Shown here piece by piece: positions 16,523 through 25,066 of a stretch of 33,029 nucleotides of DNA. Numbering within the stretch: position 1 is the first letter of the stretch; each line of letters starts with the position of its first letter. Made by a program: the position numbers and the translations under genes. Origin of the DNA: JAJPXC01 sp964510535 (GTDB lineage Bacteria; Bacteroidota; Bacteroidia; Bacteroidales; Muribaculaceae); assembly GCA_964510535.1 (NCBI GenBank), contig CAZECG010000022.1:1-33029 (forward strand), in the 5' to 3' direction. The notes under the pieces are model-generated. The model worked only from the letters and a program-made list of their open reading frames with translations, had not been told where the DNA came from and searched no databases.

Positions 16523-18958
16523 TCATCGGATGTTAGCGATGCTTATTATGTCGGCGAAAACACCTGCGGCTGTGACCTCAGCCCCCGCTCCATATCCTTT
16601 AATGACCATTGGGTATTCTTTATATCGTTGGGTGGTGAGCAAAATCACGTTGTTGCTCCCTTCAAGATGATAGAACGGGTGGGTGGAGTCGACGGCATGC
16701 AATGATACGCTTGCTTTGCCGTTTTCCAGTTTGGCCACGAATCTGAAGCGTTGTGATGATGCTTCGGCTTTTGAGCGCTTTGACTCAAATTCACGGTCGA
16801 GTTCTTTTATGTGTTTGAAGAAATCTTCAATGGAACCTTCAAAATATTTCTCAGGGATGAAAAGATTACGTTTTACGTCTTCTTGGTTTATCTTATAACC
16901 AGCCTCGCGCGCTAAAATCACAAGTTTTCTGATTACATCTTTTCCACTCAAGTCTATCCGAGGATCTGGCTCGCTGTACCCGGCTTTCTGCGCCATCAGA
17001 ATTGCCTCACTCAGGGGTACGTCCTTGCTGAGGACATTGAAGATGTAGTTTAGCGTACCCGAAACGACGGCTTCAATTTTCAAAATTTTATCACCTGAGT
17101 TTATCAGATTATTAATCGTGTTTATAATCGGCAGCCCGGCACCAACATTGGTTTCGAAAAGGAATTTCACGTCTTTTTTCCGAGCCACTTTTTTCAATTT
17201 GCTGTAATTAGCGTAGTCAGATGAAGCCGCTATCTTATTAGCCGCTACGACATTGACGTTGTGAGAAAGTAGGTCGAAATAGAGCTCTGCTATTTGGGGA
17301 CTTGCTGTGCAATCGACAAAGACAGGATTGAATATGTTCATCCCGATAACGCCATCTTTTATGTTTTTAGGCGTTGCATCTGTAGCAGATTCGGCAAGAA
17401 GTTTGTCACAGTCAGAGATGTCAATTCCATCGCGAGAGAACACACATTTTTTAGAATTAGCGATACCAACTATGCGAAGTTCAAGAGACTTGTCTTTCAG
17501 TAGATTGGGCTGCTGAGACTGAATTTGACCGAGCAAATGTTTACCGACGTTGCCGGTTCCTATGATGAATAGGTTCAGAACTTGATTCTCTGACAGAAAA
17601 AACGAGTCGTGAATTACGTTAAGAGCCTTTTTTAGATTTTTGAGGTCTATTACAAACGAGATATTGGTTTCAGAGGCTCCTTGTGCGCAAGCGATGACGT
17701 TGATTCCGTTTCGTCCGAGAGTGTTGAATAGCTTCCCGGCTATTCCTGTGGTGTGTTTCATATTCTCACCGACTATCGCCACAGTCGCAAGATCTCGTTC
17801 GGCTTTAATGTCGCTGATTTCCCCGCTCTTAAATTCTCCTGCAAATTCGTCTTTCAGCACTTGTACCGCAAGGTCGGCGTTGGAATTCTTAACGGCAAAA
17901 GATGTGTTGTTTTCACTGGCGGCTTGCGAAACGAGGAATACGCTCACCCCATTACGGGCCAAAGCGTTGAAGATGCGGGCGTTAATACCGATTATTCCCA
18001 CCATCCCAAGGCCTGTGACCGTGATTAGGCAGGTGTCGTTAATAGATGAAATGCCTTTAATCGCTTTTCCTTCGGCGTTGGGACATTGCTCAGATATGAG
18101 AGTCCCTGGAGCCGAAGGATTAAAGGTGTTTTTAATAGCTATGGGTATGTTCTTGTGAAATACTGGGTAGATTGTCGGTGGGTAAATCACTTTTGCACCG
18201 AAGTTGCAAAGTTCCATAGCTTCAGTGAACGATAGGTGGTCGATGACATAAGTGTTGTCAATGACACGGGGATCGGCAGTCATGAATCCATCGACATCAG
18301 TCCATATCTCTAATGAGTCGGCATTGAGTGTCGCTGCGATAATAGCAGCTGTGTAGTCACTGCCTCCCCGACCGAGATTGGTTATGTCTCCGTTTTCGTC
18401 GGACGATATGAATCCAGGAACAAGAGTTACTTTCGATTGCAGGCTGCTGAAGTGGTCGTGTATGAGTTTGTCGGTTTCCTCAGAATTGAGTATGTGTTTG
18501 CCAAACTCTTTTTTCGTTTTTATGAAATTACGAGAGTCGAGTAGTGTGGTGTCGTTGATAATGCGGCTGATTATTGTGCTTGACAATCGTTCGCCGTAGC
18601 TCACCACAATATCGAGCGTACGGTCAGACAGGTCTTTAATCAGACTGATGCCTCGATATATGTTGCCGAGTTCCTCTAAAAGCGGAGTGACTATCGACTT
18701 AACGTCGAGCTTGCGATTTTCAGAGACGACATTGTCAATGATATTATTGTGGCGTTCAACGATTTGGGCGTATGACTCAAGATAACTTATATTTCCTTCG
18801 GCAGCAAGTCGAGCGGTGGATATTAACCGATCGGTGATGCCTCCGAGAGCAGATACAATGACAATAACCGGCTCGTTGCATTGCTCAACAATCATTTTGA
18901 CGTTGCGCAAGCTGTCGACTGAGCCTACTGAGGTCCCACCAAATTTGAGTACCTTCAT
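16523..18958 (-). CDS. thrA: Bifunctional aspartokinase / homoserine dehydrogenase I
   Basis: 811-residue fusion catalysing the first and third steps from aspartate to threonine. Residues 1 to about 290 are the aspartokinase catalytic domain ('MKVLKFGGTSVGSVDSLRN', 'GRGGSDYTAAIIA'). About 310-460 hold two ACT domains that usually bind threonine for feedback inhibition. From about 465 to the end is homoserine dehydrogenase, with the NAD(P)-binding 'IIGTGNVGKHLLGQI' and 'VSGTLNYIF' blocks and a substrate-binding 'GYSEPDPRIDLSGKDV' region. It heads a minus-strand cluster that overlaps or nearly abuts apgM. A full Bacteroidota promoter lies about 60 bases upstream. Confidence 0.96.
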   Translation of the reverse strand: MKVLKFGGTSVGSVDSLRNVKMIVEQCNEPVIVIVSALGGITDRLISTARLAAEGNISYLESYAQIVERHNNIIDNVVSENRKLDVKSIVTPLLEELGNIYRGISLIKDLSDRTLDIVVSYGERLSSTIISRIINDTTLLDSRNFIKTKKEFGKHILNSEETDKLIHDHFSSLQSKVTLVPGFISSDENGDITNLGRGGSDYTAAIIAATLNADSLEIWTDVDGFMTADPRVIDNTYVIDHLSFTEAMELCNFGAKVIYPPTIYPVFHKNIPIAIKNTFNPSAPGTLISEQCPNAEGKAIKGISSINDTCLITVTGLGMVGIIGINARIFNALARNGVSVFLVSQAASENNTSFAVKNSNADLAVQVLKDEFAGEFKSGEISDIKAERDLATVAIVGENMKHTTGIAGKLFNTLGRNGINVIACAQGASETNISFVIDLKNLKKALNVIHDSFFLSENQVLNLFIIGTGNVGKHLLGQIQSQQPNLLKDKSLELRIVGIANSKKCVFSRDGIDISDCDKLLAESATDATPKNIKDGVIGMNIFNPVFVDCTASPQIAELYFDLLSHNVNVVAANKIAASSDYANYSKLKKVARKKDVKFLFETNVGAGLPIINTINNLINSGDKILKIEAVVSGTLNYIFNVLSKDVPLSEAILMAQKAGYSEPDPRIDLSGKDVIRKLVILAREAGYKINQEDVKRNLFIPEKYFEGSIEDFFKHIKELDREFESKRSKAEASSQRFRFVAKLENGKASVSLHAVDSTHPFYHLEGSNNVILLTTQRYKEYPMVIKGYGAGAEVTAAGVFADIISIANIR

Positions 18959-19023
18959 AATTAATCTTTAGGTAGTTTATACTTATTCCAACGAATCAAA
19001 ACCATAGCGGTTTTAACATCCAA

Positions 19024-19054
19024 CAAAAGTAACAAAAAACCAACAATAGCCCAA
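19024..19054 (-). promoter_or_regulatory. Bacteroidota promoter of the thr operon
   Basis: On the minus strand, TTG (19054-19052), 20 bases, TACTTTTG (19031-19024). The predicted start near 19016 gives a leader of about 58 bases. A small hairpin (18998-19014, six base pairs) falls right at the start of the leader; I see no threonine-rich leader peptide. Confidence 0.7.
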
Positions 19055-19130
19055 GCAATTTGTTAAAATCATTTCTGATGTAACGTTATTTCGGAGCGGT
19101 TTTACTAATTTAGTGCCAAAATTAAAACAA

Positions 19131-19565
19131 ATGGAAGAAAACGATAATTGGTGGACCTCGCCGGCTGAGAGTGAAGAAGGCCGTCTTATCATGGTCACGG
19201 GACGACGTAATGTGGATAAGTTCAGGAATAACCCCCGCTTCTGCATCAGGGTGGAAATTTCGTGGCCTTATCACGGCGATAGTTCGGGAATGCCAGATGA
19301 ACCGACATCAGTATTGATGGAGACTGTGCAGGATGCGCTTGAAAGTGCGTTCAAGAAAGATCCAGTCGCTATCCTGACTGGTGTGTATACCGGAGCGGGT
19401 GAACGTAATTGGGTGTTCTACACGCTTAGCACGCATATTTTCGGTAAGAAGGTGAATGACGCTCTTGCACAATTTGATCTTCTTCCCATAACGATATATT
19501 CGGAGAATGACCCAAATTGGGCGGAATATGAGGAGATGTGCGCCGCCGAAGTCAAATTTGATTGA
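19131..19565 (+). CDS. DUF695-like hypothetical protein
   Basis: 144 residues from the ATG at 19131 ('MEENDNWWTSPAESEEGRLI'); an in-frame GTG at 19113 is less likely. The 'DNWWTSPAESEEGRLIMVTGRR' start and the 'GAGERNWVFYT' and 'NDPNWAEYEEM' blocks resemble DUF695-type proteins of unknown function. It is cytoplasmic by composition. Its stop codon lies inside the FAD oxidoreductase gene, which ends at 19552 on the opposite strand, giving a 14-base tail-to-tail overlap without a visible terminator. It diverges from thrA. Confidence 0.8.
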   Translation: MEENDNWWTSPAESEEGRLIMVTGRRNVDKFRNNPRFCIRVEISWPYHGDSSGMPDEPTSVLMETVQDALESAFKKDPVAILTGVYTGAGERNWVFYTLSTHIFGKKVNDALAQFDLLPITIYSENDPNWAEYEEMCAAEVKFD

Positions 19566-21132
19566 TGCTTTTCAGGTAGTCAAATGCTGCCATTGCACAT
19601 CTTTCTCCATCAATCGCAGCCGATACGATACCTCCTGCATATCCCGCTCCTTCTCCACAAGGGAACAGGCCGCTGAACGAGATGTGTGCTAACGAAAGAG
19701 GGTCACGTATAATTCTGACTGGAGATGAGGTGCGTGTCTCTGCGCCAATAACGCAGGCATCGTTGGTCAGAAATCCTTTGTATTTCACCCCAAACTCTTT
19801 AAATCCGTTTTGAAGACGTGATGTCACAAAGTCGGGTAGCAACTTATCTATTCTTGAAGAGTGAATACCCGGAGCATATGATGTCTCGGGTAAATCTTTA
19901 GATTGCCGGCCGGAAACGAAGTCAACCATTCTTTGTGCGGGTGCGTTTTGGGAGCCTGCGCTTTCCTCAAAGAACCGTTTTTCGATGTCCTCCTGGAATT
20001 TCAAAACTTTCAAGTCGCCATATTCATCGTAAGCTTTGAGATCATCGGGTAAAATTTCAACAACTATACCTGAATTGGCCCAACGTGTTCCACGGTTGCC
20101 CGGAGACATCCCATTGACGGCTTGTTGGTCGGGTCCGGATGCCGATGGGATTATGAATCCCCCTGGACACATACAGAATGAATAGACCCCCCGACCTCCG
20201 CAGCGTGTCGTCATGGTGTATTCGGCCGGTGGCAGGAATTTACCGCGGCCATTGGGGTTATGATAAATTATTCTGTCAATCAGTTGTTGTGGGTGTTCGA
20301 GCCGTACCCCTACGGCTATACCTTTAGGCTCCATGTCGATGTGATGTCGTTGCAAGAGTCGGTAGATGTCGCGGGCAGAATGGCCGGTAGCGAGAATCAC
20401 AGGACCAAAATGTCTGTCTCCATTGGCTGTGATAACTCCATTAACGTTGTTGTTTCCATCCAATATGAAATCTGTTACTTTAGAAGAAAATCGGACTTCT
20501 CCGCCATGATCTATAATGGTGTTTCTAATAGCCTTTATGACTTCAGGTAGGCGGTCGGTACCGATGTGAGGATGAGCGTCGACCAGCACTTCGGGAGGTG
20601 CTCCGTGAATGAAAAGTGTTCGGAGCACGTTTTCTACCGAGCCTCGTTTTTTGCTGCGGGTGTATAATTTCCCGTCAGAGAACGCTCCGGCACCGCCCTC
20701 TCCAAAACAATAGTTTGAGTCTGGGTCAACGATGTCGCTCCTTGATATCATTGCCATATCTTTCCGCCGCTCATCCACGCTTTTCCCCCGCTCGAGTATG
20801 ATTGGCTTTATCCCAAGCTCAATTAGCTTCAGGGCTGCAAACAGCCCGGCAGGGCCTGCTCCGACAATTATAACAGATGGTGAATCGGTGACATCAGAAT
20901 AGCTGGCGTGGAGGAGGGCATCATTCTCGGGTGGCAACTCGTCAATATAGACCTGTAATGATAAGTTGACCATCACCTGACGTTGGCGGGCATCAATTGA
21001 GCGACGAACAATTTTGATGTCTTTTATTCGATTCATATCGATGCCTCCAAGAACGTCGGCTACGAATAGCTGTAGCTTTAGTGGGGTGTATGCAATTTCT
21101 GGTTTTAATCGGAGTTGAATATCTTTAATCAT
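19552..21132 (-). CDS. FAD-dependent oxidoreductase of the YtfP/COG2509 type
   Basis: 526 residues from the ATG at 21132 (MIKDIQLRLKPEIAYTPLKL). The open frame runs 49 codons further upstream, but that extension overlaps the end of the MATE gene and does not resemble the family. The dinucleotide-binding motif VIIVGAGPAGLFAALKLIELG is at about residues 84-104. Further marks are 'CFGEGGAGAFSDGKLYTRSKKRG', 'ILATGHSARDIYRLL' and 'PSAEGAGYAGGI'-like sequence near the C-terminus ('FPCGEGAGYAGGIVSAA'). The family is widespread but its substrate is unknown. It starts 16 bases after the MATE stop and is last in the pyrK-pyrD-MATE unit. Confidence 0.9.
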   Translation of the reverse strand: MIKDIQLRLKPEIAYTPLKLQLFVADVLGGIDMNRIKDIKIVRRSIDARQRQVMVNLSLQVYIDELPPENDALLHASYSDVTDSPSVIIVGAGPAGLFAALKLIELGIKPIILERGKSVDERRKDMAMISRSDIVDPDSNYCFGEGGAGAFSDGKLYTRSKKRGSVENVLRTLFIHGAPPEVLVDAHPHIGTDRLPEVIKAIRNTIIDHGGEVRFSSKVTDFILDGNNNVNGVITANGDRHFGPVILATGHSARDIYRLLQRHHIDMEPKGIAVGVRLEHPQQLIDRIIYHNPNGRGKFLPPAEYTMTTRCGGRGVYSFCMCPGGFIIPSASGPDQQAVNGMSPGNRGTRWANSGIVVEILPDDLKAYDEYGDLKVLKFQEDIEKRFFEESAGSQNAPAQRMVDFVSGRQSKDLPETSYAPGIHSSRIDKLLPDFVTSRLQNGFKEFGVKYKGFLTNDACVIGAETRTSSPVRIIRDPLSLAHISFSGLFPCGEGAGYAGGIVSAAIDGERCAMAAFDYLKSINQI

Positions 21133-21148
21133 TATTGATCTTATTTTT

Positions 21149-22543
21149 TTAATCGGATGGAATGGGCGACGATTTTTTGAAAGTATGGTCGAGCCGTCTA
21201 AGCACAACCCACGCTGTGATGATTGCGAGCAGGAATGCCAATCCGTCACTACCGGCCATGCTTGCCCATACTCCGTCAAATCCCCAGTGATGGGGCAGTG
21301 TTAACAGAAATGGTATCAAGAAAATCAGTTGCCGGGTTAAAGAGAGAAATATCGATAGCTTTGGTTTGCCGATTGATTGGAAAAAGTTTTGAATCACAAT
21401 CTGACATCCGACAAGCGGGTAAAATATAAAATAAATGCGAGAACCGTTACGGGCTAATTCAATCAATACCTCGTCGGTGGTAAATAGCTTGCTAACCTGA
21501 TCGGGAAACAGCTCTGTAATTACCCAACCGATAGAAGTGATAGCCACGCCGATCCATATGCCGATTGAAAGGGTCTTTTTTACACGATTCCATTTCCTTG
21601 CGCCATAGTTGTACCCGAGTATCGGTTGCATACCTTGTGTCACTCCAAAAACAATCATTACGAAAAACATTGTTGTGCGGTTGAGAATGCCGTATGCGCC
21701 GACGGCAAGGTTCCCGTCAATTCCTCCGCAATCGAGGAGCGCGTGGTTGATAAAGATGACCACAATGCAAGCACATACATTCATTAAAAAAGGAGAGAGC
21801 CCTATTGAGTATATGCGTTTAATAATTGTCGAGGTCAACCATTGCTGTTTCAGATTGAAGTGGACATAACTGTGTTTTGACAAGAAATGAGCTAATACCC
21901 AAATGAATGCCGCAGTCTGTCCGATTACGGTCGCAGTCGCAGCTCCACTTATGCCCCAATCAAATTTGAAGATAAATATGGGCGCAAGAATTATGTTGAC
22001 CACCACTGACAGTAGTGCGGAAATCATGGCCTTTTTAGGGTAGCCGGTCGCTCTCATGAGATTGTTTAGCCCGATGAAAACGTATGAGATAGGGGTTCCG
22101 TAGAGTATGACTGTCATGAACTCATGAGCATAGGGGAGAGTTTCGGGCGTTGCTCCGAAAAACATTAATATGTCGTCAAGGAATAATAGGGTTGTCCCAC
22201 CGAAGATTATGGAATGAATGACACAGAGCACCATGACGTTGTTGACCACATCGGTAGCGCGCTTAACATTCTGCTGGCCGAGAAATATGGAGCTTATGGT
22301 GGCTCCACCGACGGCAATGAGTGTACAGAACGCTATTACGAGATTCATTAACGGCAATGTGATCGCCAATCCGGCAATGCCCATGGGCCCGACTCCGCGT
22401 CCAATAAATATGCTGTCGATGATGTTGTAGAGCGATGTGGCTACACTGGCTGTAATCGCAGGCACAGAATACTGCACAAGCAATGAACCGATGGAGCGAG
22501 AGCCAAGAATCATCGGTGAGCTTTGTCGTTTGCTATCTGTCAT
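21149..22543 (-). CDS. MATE-family multidrug/metabolite efflux transporter
   Basis: 464 residues with about twelve hydrophobic helices, the size and topology of MATE (NorM/DinF-like) transporters in the inner membrane. The two MatE halves are visible: the first begins 'SIGSLLVQYSVPAITASVATSLYNIIDSIFIG', the second contains 'QPILGYNYGARKWNRVKKT'. Such proteins export drugs or metabolites using a Na+ or H+ gradient; the substrate here is unknown. It starts 4 bases after pyrD and 16 bases precede the FAD gene, so it is very likely in the pyrimidine operon. Confidence 0.93.
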   Translation of the reverse strand: MTDSKRQSSPMILGSRSIGSLLVQYSVPAITASVATSLYNIIDSIFIGRGVGPMGIAGLAITLPLMNLVIAFCTLIAVGGATISSIFLGQQNVKRATDVVNNVMVLCVIHSIIFGGTTLLFLDDILMFFGATPETLPYAHEFMTVILYGTPISYVFIGLNNLMRATGYPKKAMISALLSVVVNIILAPIFIFKFDWGISGAATATVIGQTAAFIWVLAHFLSKHSYVHFNLKQQWLTSTIIKRIYSIGLSPFLMNVCACIVVIFINHALLDCGGIDGNLAVGAYGILNRTTMFFVMIVFGVTQGMQPILGYNYGARKWNRVKKTLSIGIWIGVAITSIGWVITELFPDQVSKLFTTDEVLIELARNGSRIYFIFYPLVGCQIVIQNFFQSIGKPKLSIFLSLTRQLIFLIPFLLTLPHHWGFDGVWASMAGSDGLAFLLAIITAWVVLRRLDHTFKKSSPIPSD

Positions 22544-22547
22544 TAGT

Positions 22548-23453
22548 TCAGATTATTCCGATAATCTCGTTTATGTCATTAACACCGTGACGCTGGCAAT
22601 AGTTGTCAATCTCGTCAATAATCTTCATCGTCACCGCCGGGTCGATGAAATTGGCGGTGCCTATCTGAACGGCTTTCGCTCCTGCAAGCATGAATTCGAT
22701 AGCATCTGTTCCGTTAGTGATCCCTCCGAGCCCGATTACGGGGATTTTGACCGCATGAGCTACTTGCCATACCATGCGCAGCGCTACCGGTTTTACAGCC
22801 GGTCCTGACAAGCCGCCTGTAATAGTGGACAGGCATGGGCGTTGGCGTTCGGCATCGATTGCCATTCCCATTAGGGTGTTTATTAGTGACACGGAGTCAG
22901 CGCCTTCATCCTCTACGGCACGGGCTATTGAAGTGATGTCAGTCACATTAGGTGAAAGCTTGACTATGAGGGTTTTGGAATAGGCTTTTCTGACGGCTTT
23001 GGTGATGGACGCTGCTCCTTGACATGAGGTGCCGAATGCCATTCCCCCCTGCTTGACATTTGGACAAGAAATATTAATCTCTACGGCTTCTATAGCATGG
23101 AGTGGCGCCAGCTTCTCGCAAACTTTCACATAGTCATCTGTTGAAGCTCCGGACACATTGACGATTATTTTTGAGCCGATATCTTTAATGCGGGGATAGA
23201 TATTGCCGATGAAATAATCAATACCCTTGTTTTGCAGACCGACTGCGTTAAGCATTCCTGACGGTGTTTCGGCCATTCTGGGGTAGGGGTTTCCTTCGCG
23301 CGGGTTTAGAGTCGTGCCCTTTACGATGAAACCGCCGAGGCGATTTAGATCAATTAAATCGGCAAATTCTTCCCCATAACCGAACGTGCCAGAGGCGGTG
23401 AGAACCGGATTCTTCAATTTCAGTTTCCCTATTTCTACGTCTAATCTTGCCAT
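22548..23453 (-). CDS. pyrD: Dihydroorotate dehydrogenase B (NAD+), catalytic subunit
   Basis: 301-residue FMN enzyme that oxidises dihydroorotate to orotate in pyrimidine synthesis. Class 1B is shown by the catalytic Cys130 in 'INISCPNVKQGGMAFG', the 'MLNAVGLQNKG' loop and by the adjacent pyrK. The FMN phosphate-binding end 'GLGGITNGTDAIEFMLAGAKAVQIGTA' is intact. It overlaps the end of pyrK by 13 bases, as expected for subunits of one PyrD2-PyrK2 complex. Confidence 0.96.
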   Translation of the reverse strand: MARLDVEIGKLKLKNPVLTASGTFGYGEEFADLIDLNRLGGFIVKGTTLNPREGNPYPRMAETPSGMLNAVGLQNKGIDYFIGNIYPRIKDIGSKIIVNVSGASTDDYVKVCEKLAPLHAIEAVEINISCPNVKQGGMAFGTSCQGAASITKAVRKAYSKTLIVKLSPNVTDITSIARAVEDEGADSVSLINTLMGMAIDAERQRPCLSTITGGLSGPAVKPVALRMVWQVAHAVKIPVIGLGGITNGTDAIEFMLAGAKAVQIGTANFIDPAVTMKIIDEIDNYCQRHGVNDINEIIGII

Positions 23454-24223
23454 AATAATTGATTTATGTTGAATACTGGCCCTTCACTGCAAACACATAC
23501 GTTACCTTTGACTGTGTTTTCTACGCAACATAGGCAGGCACCAAGACCGCAAGCCATCATGTTCTCTAATGAAACTTCGCAGTCAATACCTCTTTGGCGT
23601 GCAATATGCGCCACCGCTTTCATCATCGGGGCAGGGCCGCAACAATAGATTTTGGTCCATTCGTTGTTTAACGCTGAATGGTTGGTGACAAATCCTTTTT
23701 CGCCTTCCGAGCCATCTTCGGTCGTTATGTATGTTGAGCCGACTTTGTTAAAACTGTCTATGCGCAACAAGTCTGATTTGGATTTTGCGCCAAGCAGAAA
23801 TGATGGGGTGATGCCGTTTCGCAATATTTCTTTCCCGAAATATAGTAACGGAGCAACACCGACTCCTCCGCCAATCAAAAGGGGTTTGTCTGATTTGTCG
23901 GGCAACGAGAATCCATTACCAAGAGGTAACAATATGTTGACTGTGTCGCCTGGTTGTTGTGATAATATCGCTGCGGTTCCTTTCCCTGCATTTCTGACAA
24001 GCAACCATAGCAAGTTGTTTTCGCGGTCGACATCGTGAATTGAAATGGGGCGGCGTAACATGACGCCGGATTCGGGAGGAGCGGTTACTTCGACAAATTG
24101 TCCGGGTGACATTTCCGGCAAATTTGAGCCGTCTGAAGGGCTTAATCCGAGTAGTCCGTAATCGGATGATAATCGGACGCTCTTGATGACTGAGAAATCT
24201 TTTAAAAATTTTTTCATCGTCAC
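23441..24223 (-). CDS. pyrK: Dihydroorotate dehydrogenase B, electron transfer subunit
   Basis: 260-residue FAD and [2Fe-2S] protein that passes electrons from PyrD to NAD+. The FAD-binding 'LRRPISIHD' motif lies near residue 56 and the NAD-binding 'LLIGGGVGVAPLLYFGKEI' near 115. Cysteines in 'MACGLGACLCCVENTVKGNVCVCSEGPVF' (about 225-250) coordinate the iron-sulphur cluster. A second ATG at 24217 would drop two residues. It is the first gene of the operon; a TAACTTTG -7 box about 110 bases upstream may drive it, leaving a leader of about 100 bases. Confidence 0.95.
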   Translation of the reverse strand: MTMKKFLKDFSVIKSVRLSSDYGLLGLSPSDGSNLPEMSPGQFVEVTAPPESGVMLRRPISIHDVDRENNLLWLLVRNAGKGTAAILSQQPGDTVNILLPLGNGFSLPDKSDKPLLIGGGVGVAPLLYFGKEILRNGITPSFLLGAKSKSDLLRIDSFNKVGSTYITTEDGSEGEKGFVTNHSALNNEWTKIYCCGPAPMMKAVAHIARQRGIDCEVSLENMMACGLGACLCCVENTVKGNVCVCSEGPVFNINQLLWQD

Positions 24224-24331
24224 TTTGCTCTGCGTTAACAGCGCATCGGCTGCAAGATTATCTAATTAAGTATGGTTAGTGTAAATCCGAGAGTGGTCGT
24301 TGATATGCTGATCAATCTCGTGTTTATGATG

Positions 24332-24339
24332 CAAAGTTA
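24332..24339 (-). promoter_or_regulatory. Putative -7 box for the pyrK operon
   Basis: On the minus strand this reads TAACTTTG followed by C, a strong -7 match. No clear TTG lies at the -33 position. The predicted leader of about 100 bases before pyrK is long enough for regulation, but I see no recognisable riboswitch or attenuator. Confidence 0.5.
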
Positions 24340-24463
24340 CTGAAAATTTTTTTAATGATTTATGAATAGAGCATTCGCATACAACGATTGGTATTTGGTA
24401 GGCTATATCGTAACGCTAACGCTGTATGCATAACGAGGATGTAAACCCCAATAATTATGTGTA

Positions 24464-25006
24464 CTAATCGGCCGGGGCGAAAGATTGAAAACTGTTGTCG
24501 CTGTAGAACACGACGATATTGGTTATTCTTTTATTACAATCGGTCTTTATGGAGACTTTGGCGCTTTTTGTGGAATTTTGTTGAGCTTGTATGTCGGCAT
24601 TACCGACATATTCATTTCGTCTCATTACATTGTTGGGTGTCTTCGGCATGGAGGAATTGTTTGCTACAATTTCAAATGTGTTTTGAGATTGAGCATCGTC
24701 AAATGTATCATATTGAAAATCAATGCGCTTTTCTGTCGATGTCTCGCTTTTTTCGTCCTTTTGAGGCTCTGAGATTTCGATATTCTCGTCAATCATCATT
24801 CCCCCTTCACCAAACATGAGCCATAACACGGATAGTCTTGGGAACGCATTATGTATTTTCCCGATTAATTCATCGCTGATCTTTTTGTTGCGGCCATTTA
24901 GAAGCTGAGAGAGGGTAGGGCGAGGTATTCGGCAAGTGTCGGCAAACTGTGAATTGGCAATTTGCTGACTTTCCATGAAAAATTTAAGTCGGTTGACGAT
25001 ATCCAT
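24464..25006 (-). CDS. XRE-type helix-turn-helix regulator
   Basis: 180 residues from the ATG at 25006 ('MDIVNRLKFFMESQQI'); an upstream ATG at 25024 would add six residues but would leave a leader of only about 4 bases after the predicted start of transcription. Residues 1-60 form a lambda-repressor-like DNA-binding domain ('NSQFADTCRIPRPTLSQLLNGRNKKIS'), followed by a 'SVLWLMFGEGGMM' segment. The middle is acidic and low in hydrophobics. The last 30 residues ('KRITNIVVFYSDNSFQSF') look like a small conserved end seen in Bacteroidota XRE proteins. It is upstream of pyrK and has its own promoter and two palindromes that may be operators. Confidence 0.88.
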   Translation of the reverse strand: MDIVNRLKFFMESQQIANSQFADTCRIPRPTLSQLLNGRNKKISDELIGKIHNAFPRLSVLWLMFGEGGMMIDENIEISEPQKDEKSETSTEKRIDFQYDTFDDAQSQNTFEIVANNSSMPKTPNNVMRRNEYVGNADIQAQQNSTKSAKVSIKTDCNKRITNIVVFYSDNSFQSFAPAD

Positions 25007-25035
25007 AGCGATTGCTGTTTGCAATTAATGATGTG

Positions 25036-25066
25036 CAAATGTAACCACTAAAATTGAAAAACGCAA
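25036..25066 (-). promoter_or_regulatory. Bacteroidota promoter of the XRE gene with overlapping palindrome
   Basis: On the minus strand, TTG (25066-25064), 20 bases, TACATTTG (25043-25036), a full -33/-7 match. A perfect 12-bp palindrome CGCAAATTTGCG (25062-25073) overlaps the -33 element, and a second one, ATTGTTAACAAT, lies at 25106-25117. They could be operators for self-regulation by the XRE protein; this is inference. Confidence 0.65.

Noticed and set aside
18998..19014. Possible attenuator in the thr leader
   Set aside because: Only a six-pair hairpin is present and no leader peptide rich in threonine or isoleucine codons is visible.
21133..21279. A 49-codon N-terminal extension of the FAD oxidoreductase frame
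   Set aside because: It overlaps the end of the MATE gene and is unlike the family's N-terminus; the ATG at 21132 starts the conserved protein.
24377..24429. Inverted repeat of 10 bp with one mismatch downstream of the XRE gene
   Set aside because: The loop is more than 30 bases and there is no T-run, so it is weak evidence for a terminator.
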